From Pieris napi (lineage: Eukaryota; Arthropoda; Insecta; Lepidoptera; Pieridae), in NCBI RefSeq assembly GCF_905475465.1, contig NC_062239.1:9238001-9302000 (forward strand): a stretch of 64,000 nucleotides of DNA. Direction: 5' to 3'. Below are positions 34,050-44,984 of this stretch, in pieces; positions within the stretch are counted from its first letter, which is position 1, and each line of letters starts with the position of its first letter. A program made the translations under genes and the position numbers. The notes below the pieces were generated by a model, which ran no database searches, had not been told where the DNA came from, and saw only the letters and a program-made list of their open reading frames with translations.

Positions 34050-34725
34050 GGGTCCCCGCACATGGGCCACCGGCCACAACCACAAAACGCCGCCACTGGC
34101 ATATTTCCTGTAATTTTCATAGATTTTATATGGACTCGCCGCACACGGTTGGCGCCGGTGGCGGCCACACGCTACAAATTGTCGAAGCTTGCTTCTTCTG
34201 GCTCGCAAGATTTCACAATGTCTTCTGAGAAATGAACAGAAGTGTTTAATGGGCGATGTAATATTTTCCATTTGTTTGCTAGTACGCCGAAGGTACACTC
34301 AATGCAACGTCTGGCACGGCTTAACCTATAATTGAAAACTTTTTTGTCTAAGTCCAAATATTTTCCAGAATATGGCCTCATCATATTTTCACTGAGGCCA
34401 AATGCTTCATCATGTATAGTTCAATGGTTGTCGATTACCGACCTGTCGTGGTGAGGGGATATTTAATGTCTTTCTGTGTATCCAATAACTACGGTTTCGA
34501 CTTCTACGACGACGTCTTTTTATCAAAAGTAGCGCAATTAAACCTTCTTCGTCAGAGTCCATTATGATACTGCAGGCAAGGGTTAAAAAAAGTAGCAGCC
34601 ACCGACCGCAAGTGTCGACCACCGGCCACAAGTGGCTGTCGCGCGCTTCAGCTACCTTTGTAGCCGCTTCTAGCTTCTCGTGGCGCTGTTTGTGGCTGTG
34701 GCGTGTGGCCCGTGTGCGGCGACAG
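34050..34725 (-). mobile_element. PIF/Harbinger element, internally deleted
   Basis: The ends are inverted repeats of ~40 bases: CCCCGCACATGGGCCACCGG on the left, and the reverse of GGCCCGTGTGCGGCGACAG on the right. TTA flanks at 34047-34049 and 34726-34728 fit the 3-bp Harbinger target duplication. On the minus strand the N-terminus starts at 34562 (MDSDEEGLIALLLIKRRRRR, then YWIHRK). After a deletion comes DEAFGLSENMMRPYSGKYLD and FNYRLSRARRCIECTFGVLA, down to SEDIVKSCEPEEASF near 34180. DEAF carries the second catalytic Asp and RRCIE the catalytic Glu of DDE_Tnp_4; the first Asp is gone. It is non-autonomous, and the TIR motif recurs subterminally. Confidence 0.88.
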
Positions 34726-34977
34726 TTAGACCATTAGTATACTTAAATGACGTCTTTTCTAAAGCTACAAAGGTTTTTTCTTCGTCATTCATTTAGTCAC
34801 TATAAGATATATGACCTCTTTCATATGAACGTTTTTAAAGGACGCACAAAGGTATAGTTTACTTCGAGAAATGTAGTCGTGAAAGATCTTAAAGTAAAGG
34901 ATGCTAATGACCTTTTAAAACAATATTCATTATACATTTCTTGTACTTTACCCTCTGTAGGTGTTTCTTTTTTTTGT

Positions 34978-35122
34978 TGTTCCATATTAGGGTTGCCTGG
35001 AAGAAATCGCTTGTTAGCGAAAAGGCCGCCCGTTGCCTAATAACTTATGTTACCTACTTACTTTTTTTATAATATGTATAATTATGTGTATTGAGGCAAT
35101 GAAGTATAAATAAATAAATAAG
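34978..35122 (+). mobile_element. non-LTR 3' tail (GATCGCT/GCCGCCC family)
   Basis: GGTTGCCTGGAAGAAATCGC, TTGTTAGCGAAAAGGCCGCC and CGTTGCC, ending in AAATAAATAAATAAG. It is the plus-strand relative of 1095-1219. No coding sequence remains. Confidence 0.65.
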
Positions 35123-36934
35123 AATTAACTATTAACCCATGGTAAGGTCATGTAAGGTCAAACTAGACATCGCTCCTCATAAACCATATATTCAGTTATA
35201 TCAAAAGTATAGAAATGTATTCATATGAATAGCCGGTGGTTTGATATTCATGCGGGTAATATCACGTAATAGAAGGTGGGCAGCGGTCATCTTTATTCGC
35301 TTTAAAATTCCCAACATTATCGCTTCTGGCGCGAAGCCAGCTCGTTCTATGTTAGGGTTAGCTGAGACTTACTTAGCTATTATACGAGTTCGAATTCGAC
35401 TACGCCATTTCAACATATTAATATCTTCAACTTTTAATAATAGTGGACTTTATTAGCTGCTGTCGTGTTACCATGGTTACGATGTCAATAGTAGAAAAGG
35501 TTAGTTTACTATGATAGCCAATAAAGTAATTGTTTTGGAGACTAAAATTTAAAACCAGTTAAAAAGACAGCTTTCTCTTGATGACGATTAAGACTTTTAT
35601 TGAAAAAGTCTTTATTAGTTTAGAAACTGTATACAAGATAGACATGTCTTAGGTATACGGGAAAAGATGTTCCGCTGGATTTTTACAAAACAGTAGGTAT
35701 ATGTCGTTATTATGGATACATTTCGATAAGCATCATATTATCAATTAGTTTTCTATCTGATAATATGGCAGTATCACGTGAACACCAATGGTATTGGTGG
35801 ACTCAGTTTCCGCACTAAGGCGCTCATTGAGTCCATTGTGCGTAAAGTTCTGGCTAAATAAGCCAACCTAGCTCCTTCCAGAACCATCCAAGTCTCCTGG
35901 GCGCTTCGGCAGGGCACTGTACGTTGGTTAGTCACAGCCACGCATTTTATTACATTTGATTTTTATTACCTATGGCAATATAAAATATATTAAGTACGTG
36001 TTTGGTTTTATTTACCGTTTTATTTATCTACTGATATTTTATTTAAAAGTTTTGTAGCCCACGGACTGTTTTTTTAAAAAGTGAGTGTTCGTGCCTTTTA
36101 ATGCAACTGAATCTTTGTTTCATGATTCGAATTCACGACCACCATGGATTCAGTTATTGAGTCATGCATGCCACATACGGTAATAATAGATGTAGTAATT
36201 AATATTTAAACTTACGAGTTGTTAGTTAGTATAAAAACGAAAAGAAATTACTTTAGGAACTCATTAACAATTCAAAGCAACACTTCTCTACAATAATTTT
36301 AATTATAACCTTAAAAAAATTTAATTGGAGTCCATAAAAAACTGGTCGTTTGTTTCAAGACTCTTTTGATACGTTTTAATCTTAATAATCAAAAGAAAAT
36401 ATGTAAATATCGAAGTATCCTAATTTCTTTTGTATCAATATTTGTTCATTCAAATTTTCGTTCTTTTATTACCCCGGAAAAATGTTTAAGTCACCATAAA
36501 CATAGGGAGAATTACCATCGAATGTTTATTTATTAGCAAGCAACAAAAGGCAGTATCTCCGCGCATCATTACCCGCTATATATTTATCCACTTACTGTTC
36601 TGTAGCGGCTTTTATGCGAGAGATTAATGGCCAGTTCTATTTCTTGATAAGGGATCAATAGAACTCCCGTTTGGGGTCGCCTGGATTTTTAGAGATGCTC
36701 ATATATACAAAGTTATTTAGGGATACCATTGTAACAGGTTGTTTCAATAAGAAATTTCAATAATAATATTGTTAGTCGAAGAGCAAGCAAAAAATATATG
36801 ACAATAATTATTATGATTTCTCAACAATTAGAATTAATTAATTATTTTTTAAAGCCCTTACTTATTTTCAACCTTATAAATATATATATACAACACAACA
36901 ACAAAAATGTGAATATAGAATTCATTACATAAAG
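35123..36934. other. mostly unique DNA; contains one unnamed repeat
   Basis: Apart from 35780-35905 (listed separately), nothing recognisable. A 71-codon plus frame at 35241-35456 has no motif. Confidence 0.45.
35780..35905 (+). repeat. unnamed dispersed repeat, copy 1
   Basis: AAGCCAACCTAGCTCCTTCC, AGAACCATCC, AAGTCTCCTGGGC and about 45 bases upstream align, with substitutions, to the minus strand at about 55913-56012. Here a frame of 34 codons (FRTKALIESIVRKVLAK) precedes a stop and continues LAPSRTIQVSWALRQGTV. The other copy reads LVPSRSSEVSWANVR in the equivalent place. The family is unknown. It may be the coding end of a transposon, because the residues partly agree. Confidence 0.5.
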
Positions 36935-36995
36935 TTTTGTTAGGGTTGGAACCCTATCTTGGGTATAGGCCTCCTTCAGCTTTTGTCATTCATTT
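36935..36995 (-). mobile_element. short LINE C-terminal fragment
   Basis: On the minus strand, QKLKEAYTQDRVP resembles the EWQKLKEAYTQD end of lepidopteran LINE ORF2. The matching plus-strand text TATAGGCCTCCTTCAGC is a common signature of these ends. Confidence 0.5.
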
Positions 36996-37234
36996 TGGTT
37001 TTTCGAAATTTCCATATACACTTGTATAGCAGATATGGGATGGCCTTTGAATATAAATTATAGTTACGCGACACGCCGAGGACGCTCCATTATATTATTT
37101 TAATCAAGAATTAATTTAAATAAAATAATAACATTACTAAATACATACACATAAACTTTACTATAATAATAATAATAGCGTTTATTCAGATACATTTATA
37201 AATTACAATTACATTTAAACAAATTTCCATTTTA

Positions 37235-37325
37235 ATCCTCTTCTAGTGTATCTGTGTGCCCTTTTTTGGCAAAGGTCTCCTCCAAATCCCACCATTGCTC
37301 TCTGCATTGTGCCACTCTCTGCCAT
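37235..37325 (-). mobile_element. LINE C-terminal fragment (W..LEEAF type)
   Basis: On the minus strand, WQRVAQCREQWWDLEETFAK, KGHTDTLEED, then stop. It is close to GREWQTEMEGMKEAFAKKG in the 58325-58740 LINE, so it is a second, shorter copy of that family. Confidence 0.65.
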
Positions 37326-37379
37326 GTACCAGCTGCTGATATAAATTTTACTATAGACTACCAAATAGATTATTTATTA

Positions 37380-37963
37380 TAACGTCTAAAGGGAGCCTTC
37401 AAGTATTACGTAACGAATGGGGGGGGGTGTCTATTTGTAAAACGTTACGATGCGGGGCGGCGATTGAATTACGCGTTATTGTTAATATTATTTTCGACTT
37501 TCCAGTAGTTTACATACGGTATTTACGGTCAATAATCTACAAAAATTGCGTGACGCAATACTTGAACGCTCCCAAGGCCACATTATTAATTGTCGCATAG
37601 TCATGCATTACAGGTATTCTAAACGTTTAGTCGAAATAAAATATATTAACGAATATTTATTTTATACAAAAGAGAACCCCACATGTGCCCGACTCGCTCT
37701 TGTCCAATATTCCCGGGCTGTTTACCTTTGAATAAGTCATATCGTAAATTTTCTTTAGAGAATTGCTTTTCTACCTTCAATTTAAGTAGGCAATGGGAGA
37801 AATTATATTCCTTATAAAAATTGTTCAAAAAGGTTTGGGACTCTAATCAACGTTTGAAATGGCCGACTTTATTATTTTCCCTTTTATAACAATGAGCGAT
37901 AAATACTTTACTAAAGTTTATATGTTTAATATCAGAAAAATAGTTCGTTTGATGTCATAAGCA
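37380..37963. other. CpG-containing segment, otherwise nothing
   Basis: CTTCAAGTATTACGTAACG, a run of nine G's, then AAAACGTTACGATGCGGGGC at 37400-37460 look like the end of a known arthropod repeat, but I cannot name it or find its other end. Confidence 0.35.
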
Positions 37964-38105
37964 CTGCCTTGCGATTCTGTAATTCACTTTTCGAACTCGC
38001 ACAGCGGTTTTCGCAGCGGCGGTCGCGCTCAAATCAGTCGTATTAACAATAAACTACAAGCTCCCTCCTTATCAGAATGCCAAATCGTAAAATGACTGCT
38101 TCACG
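37964..38105. mobile_element. foldback MITE, deletion derivative
   Basis: The left arm runs from CTGCCTTGCGATTCTGTAAT to CGCTCAAATCAGTCG. It then jumps into the loop (AACAATAAACTACAAGCTCC) and only the inner part of the right arm (TTATCAGAATGCC... to GACTGCTTCACG). The outer right arm is lost. Compare 40943-41189. Confidence 0.85.
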
Positions 38106-39630
38106 CTATTATAAAACTTATAAAAAAAATATGAATGATATATTACGTAGTAGTTGCATGAATAAAAACCAATAACAAATAACCGAAAGTTAGTTGTTAT
38201 AGTTTACCTCACTATAACGGGTAGAATGTTGGATATTTTCTAATAATATAAGAAAATCCTGGTAAGATAAAATCGATTCGCATGAAGTTGTAGGTTGTTT
38301 GCGAAGTCCCCACCTGCCACTGCTACGTGACAACTCCGTTGCTCTTACTTCGGAACATTTCTTCAATTATTTCACCTTAGCTTGCTCATGACCATGTGCA
38401 ATAAAAACAGTATTTATATGATGAAATTATTTATTGACAACGTATAAACGTAAAAAATGCAGGATGTAAAATAATATAGATGCGTCCTAGACTATGTCTG
38501 CTGTCTAATACTATATCTTATAAACGTCTCACATTGACGTAACGCTTTATGTTGTTTTAAAGTTTATAAAAATACTTTCATTAGACAATAAAGTTCCTTA
38601 TGTTTATTATGTTGTTACATATATCTGATTAAATATAGAATGCATGCGTGCATGACATTTATTATTTCGCTGTCAGTAATTCCTGTAGACTCCTACTGGC
38701 TGAAAAAAAATAATATCGAAATACATTTTAATAGTATATATTATTCGGCGAAAGCAGTCGCTAAGAAACAGAGGTATGTTTTTAACCTACTATCTATCGA
38801 ATTTTAATTTTAAAGACCATTTAAATATAAAATAAAAAGACATCCTCACATTAATCAAGTCCCAAAAGGTGCAGAATAAACATCGCTAACAAGGCAACAA
38901 ATAACCTGCTGGATGTTTTACGCGCGCCCGGCAAGGCACCGCGGGCCCTAAGCGTTTTATGATCGAACCATACGCCACATAAACTTTTATGGGCGCCGCC
39001 CGTCCAAATCCGCCCTACAACATTTTTACGCAATATGTTTAAATGTACACTGTAAATAAGTAAATGCTATCTGTGCGTGATTTTATTTAGAAATTTAAAG
39101 CCATTTGATTTCAATGTCACATATTGCGGCTTATGTGTAAAATAAGTTCTAAGTATTCAAAGAAAGTTAGAAGTACTCATGTAAGCTGAGTTCTAACTTT
39201 TGAAATTTACGTTTTTGAATTATTTGTTTAAAACTTTGGTTCGTATGCATATTGTTTTAAGGATCAATGTGTTTCTTGTATGCAAAATGAAAAATGTATT
39301 ACCCCTTAATTAATAAAAACTAAATCTAATTGCATCTATATTACTATGTGAGACAGATAAGTAATTTGGTTAAGACAGTGCAATTAGACTAATTATTATG
39401 GACGAGGCCCATAAATGTTTCATTATAATCACACAACAGTTAATAATGCGCAAGTAGTACACTTCGATCACACGGGATTGCAGAATTATTGTAAAGAGCC
39501 ATCGCGATTGTTCAACCTCAATCACGATTCAATCAGAGCTGTTTTCATATCGGCCGATCGAAATATCATCGAAATGTCGCGAGCAGATCGCAGCCTATAC
39601 GGAGGAAAAATGTGTAACAGTTCGCTATAG
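38106..39630. other. no recognisable gene; GC-rich patch
   Basis: 38890-39010 is notably GC-rich (CGCGCGCCCGGCAAGGCACC, GGGCGCCGCCCGTCC) in an otherwise AT-rich background, with only a 60-codon minus frame of no known family. It may be part of a GC-rich transposon end or a CpG-bearing repeat. Confidence 0.4.
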
Positions 39631-39742
39631 CTCTTTTTATATATAGAACAGGGAGAAATGCACAGGAGGGCAGCTGATGTTAAGTGATTCCGTTGCCCAT
39701 GGACACTCTCAAAGCTTGAGGGCTCGGGAGTGCGTTGCGTTG
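39631..39742 (-). mobile_element. non-LTR 3' end (FKKRAYQFLKG family), decayed
   Basis: ACAGGAGGGCAGCTGATGTT, AAGTGATTCCGTTGCCCATG and GAGTGCGTTGCG are the reverse of the last ~110 bases of the family. Confidence 0.7.
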
Positions 39743-40002
39743 CGTACGTTGTATTAGATATGTTGGTATTATTATGGAAATACTCAGTAAGAACGAGAGT
39801 ATATTTGCTCATATACTGGAAGCCTGACAAACAATGAATAAAGCTATTGACGTTTGTTTGCCATAAATAAAATATAAATTTTAGATTTTTAAGAACAATC
39901 TCAAATTTGCCAAAGCTGTTTTTAACTAATTAAGTGGTCTATCTAAAGTGATATTTAGATCCTTATCATTTTGATATGAATGAAAAACGGATATTTTTTT
40001 TT

Positions 40003-40291
40003 GAGCCGTGTTGTCTTAGTGGCTTCAGCGTGCGACTCTATCCGAGGTCGTAGGTTCGATCCCTGGCTGTGCACCAATGGAATTTCTGTCTGTGTGCGCG
40101 TTTAACATTCGCTCGAACGGTGAAGGAAAACATCGTGAGGAAACGGGCTTGCCTCAGACCCAAAAATTCGACAGCGAGTGTCAATCACAGCAGGCTATTC
40201 ACCTACTTGTCAATTAGATTTACAAATGATCATGAAACAGAATCAGACATCTGAGGCCCAGACCTAAAAAGGGCCACGGACTTATTTTTAA
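40003..40291 (+). mobile_element. full-length tRNA-derived SINE with target duplication
   Basis: GAGCCGTGTTGTCTTAGTGG head, GGTTCGATCCCTGGC B box, the complete body, and a tail through CATCTGAGGCCCAGACC. ATA followed by nine T's and G occurs at both sides (39991-40003 and 40292-40304), an A/T-rich target duplication of 12-13 bases. Confidence 0.9.
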
Positions 40292-40304
40292 ATATTTTTT
40301 TTTG

Positions 40305-40869
40305 CTATTAAAACTTTCAGTCAGACCATGCTAATATAGTGCAAACTGTAGCTTAGGAAGCTGTGACTTGCCAGTTACATTAGTTATATTAAATTAATCA
40401 CAATTTAAATTATTTTTTAAATAATATTCTATTTCCATAATAATGAATGCCCGTGTGTTTTCGTTTGTGCTTGCAGCCGAGTTTCAGCGGAACGAATTGC
40501 TGAGAAGCGACGAATAAGCGGTTTATTATTTGTGACGACGTGAAATCGATTTGAAATAACAATTGTGACCACTACTTGATGATCTTTTTATGAAACTGTC
40601 ATATTTAAATGTTCTTTTAAAGTGGCCTTTTAAATACAGGCAATAAAATGGAGTTTTATAATGACCTTTAAAGGTCAACTTAAGTCGTTATTTTTATCCT
40701 TACTGATTGACTGACTGACTTAACCAGGATAAAAATACTCGGTCGATCGACACCGCGTTGGTGGACTGGAGTTTTCAGAAACACTCTTCTGATTGGTGTG
40801 AAAACACTTGGTCGTAGAAAGGACTAACAAAACCAAATTATTTGATTTCATAACTACGTTATTATAGGT
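40305..40869. other. no recognisable feature
   Basis: AT-rich spacer. Confidence 0.45.
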
Positions 40870-41215
40870 GACTTATAAACGTCACTTATGTGTCCAAACT
40901 TAAATTTACTGCCAGTTCTCGTATCTAGGCCGTAGAATAGACCAGCCTTGCGATTCTGTAACTCACTTTTCGAACTCACACAGCGGTTTTCACAGCGGCG
41001 GTCGCGCTCAAATCAGTCGTAAAGCAGTCATTTTACGATTTGGCATTCTGATAAACAATAAACTACAAGCTCCCTCCTTATCAGAATGCCAAATCATAAA
41101 AAGACTGCTTCACGACTGATTTGAGCGCGACCGCCGCTGCGAAAACGGCTGTGAGAGTTTGAAAAGTGAGTTACAGAATCGCAAGGCAGGACGACAACAC
41201 TTCGTCACTCCTTTT
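40870..41215 (-). mobile_element. non-LTR 3' UTR (GCCAGTTCTTCTC family) interrupted by a MITE
   Basis: 40870-40942 reads ACGTCACTTATGTGTCC, TTACTGCCAGTTCTCGTA, GGCCGTAGAATAGAC, the reverse of the 14.7-kb LINE tail. It resumes at 41190 with GACGACAACACTTCG, the continuation expected from GGACGAGAAGAACTGG in the 63-kb copy. The 247-bp insert between them is the foldback MITE. Confidence 0.7.
40943..41189. mobile_element. foldback MITE, near-perfect palindrome
   Basis: The arms are ~110 bases each. The left starts CAGCCTTGCGATTCTGTAAC, and the right ends in GTTACAGAATCGCAAGGCAG. They enclose a ~23-base loop (ACAATAAACTACAAGCTCCC). Arms differ at only a few positions. Each includes the GC-rich CACAGCGGCGGTCGCGCTC block. 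GAC lies on both sides (40940-40942 and 41190-41192), and the interrupted LINE tail gives the empty site, so the target duplication is 3 bp. It has no coding content. Relatives lie at 5875-5913, 37964-38105 and 60547-60750. Confidence 0.93.
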
Positions 41216-42439
41216 ATTAGCTAAAACATTTAGCTAGTTTTACACCATACTACTAAGAAGCAACAACCATTACCATGTGGAGCAACATGGCATGAAATGA
41301 ATAATGATTCAATTAAAAATTTAATACTGCCTCGAGGTTCGATGATAAAATTGAAACACTTGCAACACTCTTTGTAGATGACGGTGACGGCTTAGGTACT
41401 ATCCTAAACCCTTTTTTAATTTCATAGAAATTTATCTTTATATTTCAAAGTCATTACTCAATGCAATTTAAAACTTGGACGCCCAAGAAGAACTTTTATG
41501 AAAAATTCGAAATCCCATATTAGGTAAATTAAAAATCTCATCAAAAACTATCATTTGAGTTGTCGCGTTGGCGGCACCAATTTATTGTTGAAGTTAGCCA
41601 ATAAATACTGCGACCGAGTCGAGAGCTACGGAATTGTACTCGCTCTAGAGATGAGATTAGAGCAGTTTCACATGAAACGCTGTTTTTTTTCGACAAAATT
41701 TGTTATACGGACTAACAAGTTAGGTAAGGGAGAAATGTTTATAAGTTTCTTAATTGATTTGAGATTAAATTTTTTATACATGTATCTTTACTAAGACATC
41801 ATGGAACATTACGATCTAGCCTAACTTAAGACTAATAAGTAATTTAAGTCTAACCTAACTTACTAACAAGGATTTTTATCATAAGGACCAATAACACTAC
41901 TTACAGTCTCTATTAAAGGGAAGACACTCTGTTCTTGTGTTCTATTTTTTCACTCACTGTTTAGCACTACTAACGTGCACTATCTAATGCAAAAAGTAAA
42001 TGATGTTGAAATATAAAATTAAAAATAATTCAGAAGTAGATTATTTAGAAGGGCTGTGAATAAGCCCACACTACGCAACGTTTTCACTTATTTTAACATC
42101 ATATTTCCTTTCTAAGGGAAACACCTATTGTATGGGTTTGTCGGCATCACATGTGTTAAGGCCTTTACTCTTCTGTAATATCGAGGAGACAGGGTTGCGA
42201 GTCCTAAACTAACAAGAGGGTCAATTTGAAGGAGCTCTGAATATCTTTCAAAACAATTTTATTATTGTACCACTTCGATCGTTTCGATGATAATTTATTA
42301 TCTACTTACGTAGAAAATAGTTTTTCACCTTCCGATTCGCATAACGGCCTCAGATAGTTATTGGAAAATATTTTTGTACTCTGTAACTTCTGTTTAATTC
42401 TTATTTAATAAGTTAGGTAAATGTTACTAAAGTAAATAT
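41216..42439. other. no recognisable feature
   Basis: A 79-codon plus frame at 41555-41794 has no known motif. Confidence 0.45.
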
Positions 42440-42668
42440 TACTAGGTTGTGTAACTAGGTTTTGCCGCGCACCACCGCTATATTTAACCAGTTGCCTACT
42501 GAAGTATTTCCGAATCAATTCGACTTAGGTTCCTTCAAGAAAAGAGCGTACCAATTCTTAAAAGGCCTGCAACGCACTGGCGAGCCTTCTGGCAGTGTGA
42601 GTGTCCATGGGCGGCGGTATCGCTTAACATCGAGTGAGCCTCCTGCCCGTTTGCCTCCTATTAAAAAA
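42440..42668 (+). mobile_element. non-LTR ORF2 C-terminus and 3' end (FKKRAYQFLKG family)
   Basis: The frame FNQLPTEVFPNQFDLGSFKK, RAYQFLKGLQR matches the copy at 28052-28503 residue for residue over most of its length, and ends in a short A tail at 42662. It is 5'-truncated. A SINE starts 17 bases after the tail. Confidence 0.88.
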
Positions 42669-42685
42669 AACTACAGTGCCTTATC

Positions 42686-42966
42686 GAGCAGTGTTGGCCT
42701 AGTGGCTTCAGCGTGCGATTCTCATCCCTGAGGTTGTAGGTTCGATCTCCGGCTGTGCGCCAATGGACTTTCTTTCTATGTGCGCATGTAACATTCGCTC
42801 GAACGGTGAACGAAAACATCACGAGGAAACCGGCTTGCCTTAAACTCAAAAAAGTCGACGGCGTGTGTCAGGCACAGAAGGCTGATCACCTATTACATTG
42901 CTAAATGATCATGAAACAGATATAGAAATCTGAGGTCCAAACCTAAAATTAGCGCCATTGATGTAG
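42686..42966 (+). mobile_element. tRNA-derived SINE, nearly full length
   Basis: GAGCAGTGTTGGCCTAGTGG, CTTCAGCGTGCGATTCTCAT, GGTTCGATCTCCGGC, GCTCGAACGGTGAACG, GACGGCGTGTGTCAGGCAC, and a tail ending AGCGCCATTGATG. This is one of the best copies, though its target duplication is not clear. Confidence 0.92.
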
Positions 42967-43697
42967 TTGTTGTTGATGCCTTAACTTTGTGTGGATACGT
43001 CAGCGGGCGACATCGGCCGCCGTCAATAACCCACGGCTAGAAATGATCTTCTATAAAGGTCACGATGGATTATCATAGTTCCATAGGCATTGACCTTTTT
43101 TATTGACCCTTAAGTAAACTGCTGTGCACTATTTTTAATGTCTACGTTTTTATCCGTTTCTTTTTCTTTGTAAATATTTTTTGCTTGCTTTCAATAAATA
43201 ACGTTTATTTCGCTTATAACATACAAAGTTTTAACTGATTACCGTAACTAACGTAGAACATTGTTTGAATGTTGAATACATATAGTGTTATAGGGTAATG
43301 ACATTACAATTTTTAGTTCAAATGATGTCATATATTTTTATTTAACTTGTTCAGATAGAAAATCTATTAGTCAAGCCCTAACGACGTAAACAAAAGGTAC
43401 AGGTAGCTTCATGCAATATGCATTTCAACACCACGGCTTGCTTATTGCCTAACAACATTTTAGATCTCTGGACGGAATATCGTATTCCTGTTTTGATATT
43501 CTCCTACATGATTCAAAGTGAAATTTTTCTATGAGCATTAAAAATTAGTTATAACATTTTAAAGTCGCAAAATTATTCATAATTCGATTTGAGCTTCACA
43601 TTTTTTTACACTACACTGCTTGTTAATACGATAGTAAATATATTAAAAAACTTAGCTTAAACATAATTTTATAAAGAAAATTTTATTTTATAAAGAA
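42967..43697. other. no recognisable feature
   Basis: AT-rich spacer. Confidence 0.45.
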
Positions 43698-43962
43698 CTA
43701 GCAGCCCGTCCCGGCTTCGTTATTGTTTAAACACTTTTGTGGATATTGATATGTTCTTTAATATTGTGGAACATTTTTTAGTTCTATCATCAATAGTTTT
43801 CGCAGCGCATGCGATGAAAGATATTTTATAGGCATTTTTTTTACACCTTGAGTACACCTTCAAACGGTGAAAGAATTTTTAAAATCGGTCCAGTACTTTT
43901 AGAGCCATCTCGTTACAAACATACTTACATAGAAATCTTTCCTCTTTATAATATTATATGAG
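43698..43962 (-). mobile_element. probable old Helitron-like or non-LTR repeat ending in CTAG
   Basis: The plus strand begins CTAGCAGCCCGTCCCGGCTT (43698). It contains AAAATCGGTCCAGTACTTTT and AGAGCCATCTCGTTACAAAC, and ends CTTTCCTCTTTATAATATTA. I recognise this pattern as very common in Lepidoptera. The CTAG end argues for a Helitron; the class is uncertain. Confidence 0.55.
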
Positions 43963-44856
43963 TGTCAAAAAGTAACTTAAAACGTCCTTATTTTATAACT
44001 TCGTTAGAGTAAAAGTTAAAAGGTAAAAATGCCCATATCCTCAGTCTGGCGTGGGCTGGCCGTATGCCAAAGCGCAAATCGCTTCATATTCTATTTACTC
44101 ATACGCTTATTATCAGCTTAAACGTTGATTATGCTCTTAAAGCTGTTGCGGGACTGGACATATCCTCTATAACTGTCGAACTATTTAATTTCATGCCCGA
44201 AGTAAGGATTTCGAAAACTTAGTTAATATTATGCAAACATTTCATAAAAATACTTTCTATCACCAAGTAATCTCCTTATTAAATCAATTACTCGCTCCAT
44301 ATCAGAGTAAACACAATTTAACAGAAAGAAACAAATGAGTGCTTTAGTTAAGCCACAGTCTTAACTAAATCACTCATTTGTTTTTTAAGACTGATTTAAT
44401 AATATGAGTGAGGGAAGATTCGACGAATTCTCACAGATAACACACAGTTTAGGGTATATTATAAGCTTTACAATTAATATATTATATGTAACCTGTTAAC
44501 CGGGGAATTTCATTTTTAAATTACGCAGCAGTTAACCGTCGTGAGCTCTTTTACTAGAACATGTCAGTACGCACGATCGGAGAAACGTAATTTCATACCA
44601 TTCTCAATATCGAAATGATACTGATTTTCTCCGTGTCCGTTCCATAGCGCAACAACGTATTCATCTGTCCTGTCGTACACGCTATTGTTTACGTTTGACG
44701 TTTATGCGTCAAGTTCCGTTTTTTTAAACCTATCTGTAGCTGGTCAACTTGCGGAAATAATTCTCATTTTCTACAGCGTCACTTTTAGATCTCGTACTAT
44801 CTAAAAAGAAATACCACTTGTATTAAAAATCCTTGTGCTTGAAAAAGAAGTGTGTG
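43963..44856. other. no gene; contains a short hairpin
   Basis: Apart from the hairpin at 44328-44383, nothing recognised. Confidence 0.45.
44328..44383. repeat. hairpin, ~24-bp stem, 7-base loop
   Basis: AACAAATGAGTGCTTTAGTT at 44330 pairs with AACTAAATCACTCATTTGTT, with one mismatch and loop CCACAGT. It could be a short foldback element or simply cruciform-forming DNA. Confidence 0.7.
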
Positions 44857-44984
44857 TCCCTTTAAGAAAAGATTGTACCAATTTTTAAAAAGCCGGCAAC
44901 GCACTCGCGAGCCCTCTGGCATTGAGAGTGTCCATGGGTCACTTAACATCAGGTGAGCCTCCTGTTCGTTCTATAAAAAAAATC
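44857..44984 (+). mobile_element. non-LTR 3' end (FKKRAYQFLKG family), decayed
   Basis: TTTAAGAAAAGATTGTACC, AGCCGGCAACGCACTCGCG, GAGTGTCCATGGGTCAC and GGTGAGCCTCCTGTTCG are followed by an A tail. The CGCGGCGGTATC part is lost. Confidence 0.78.
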
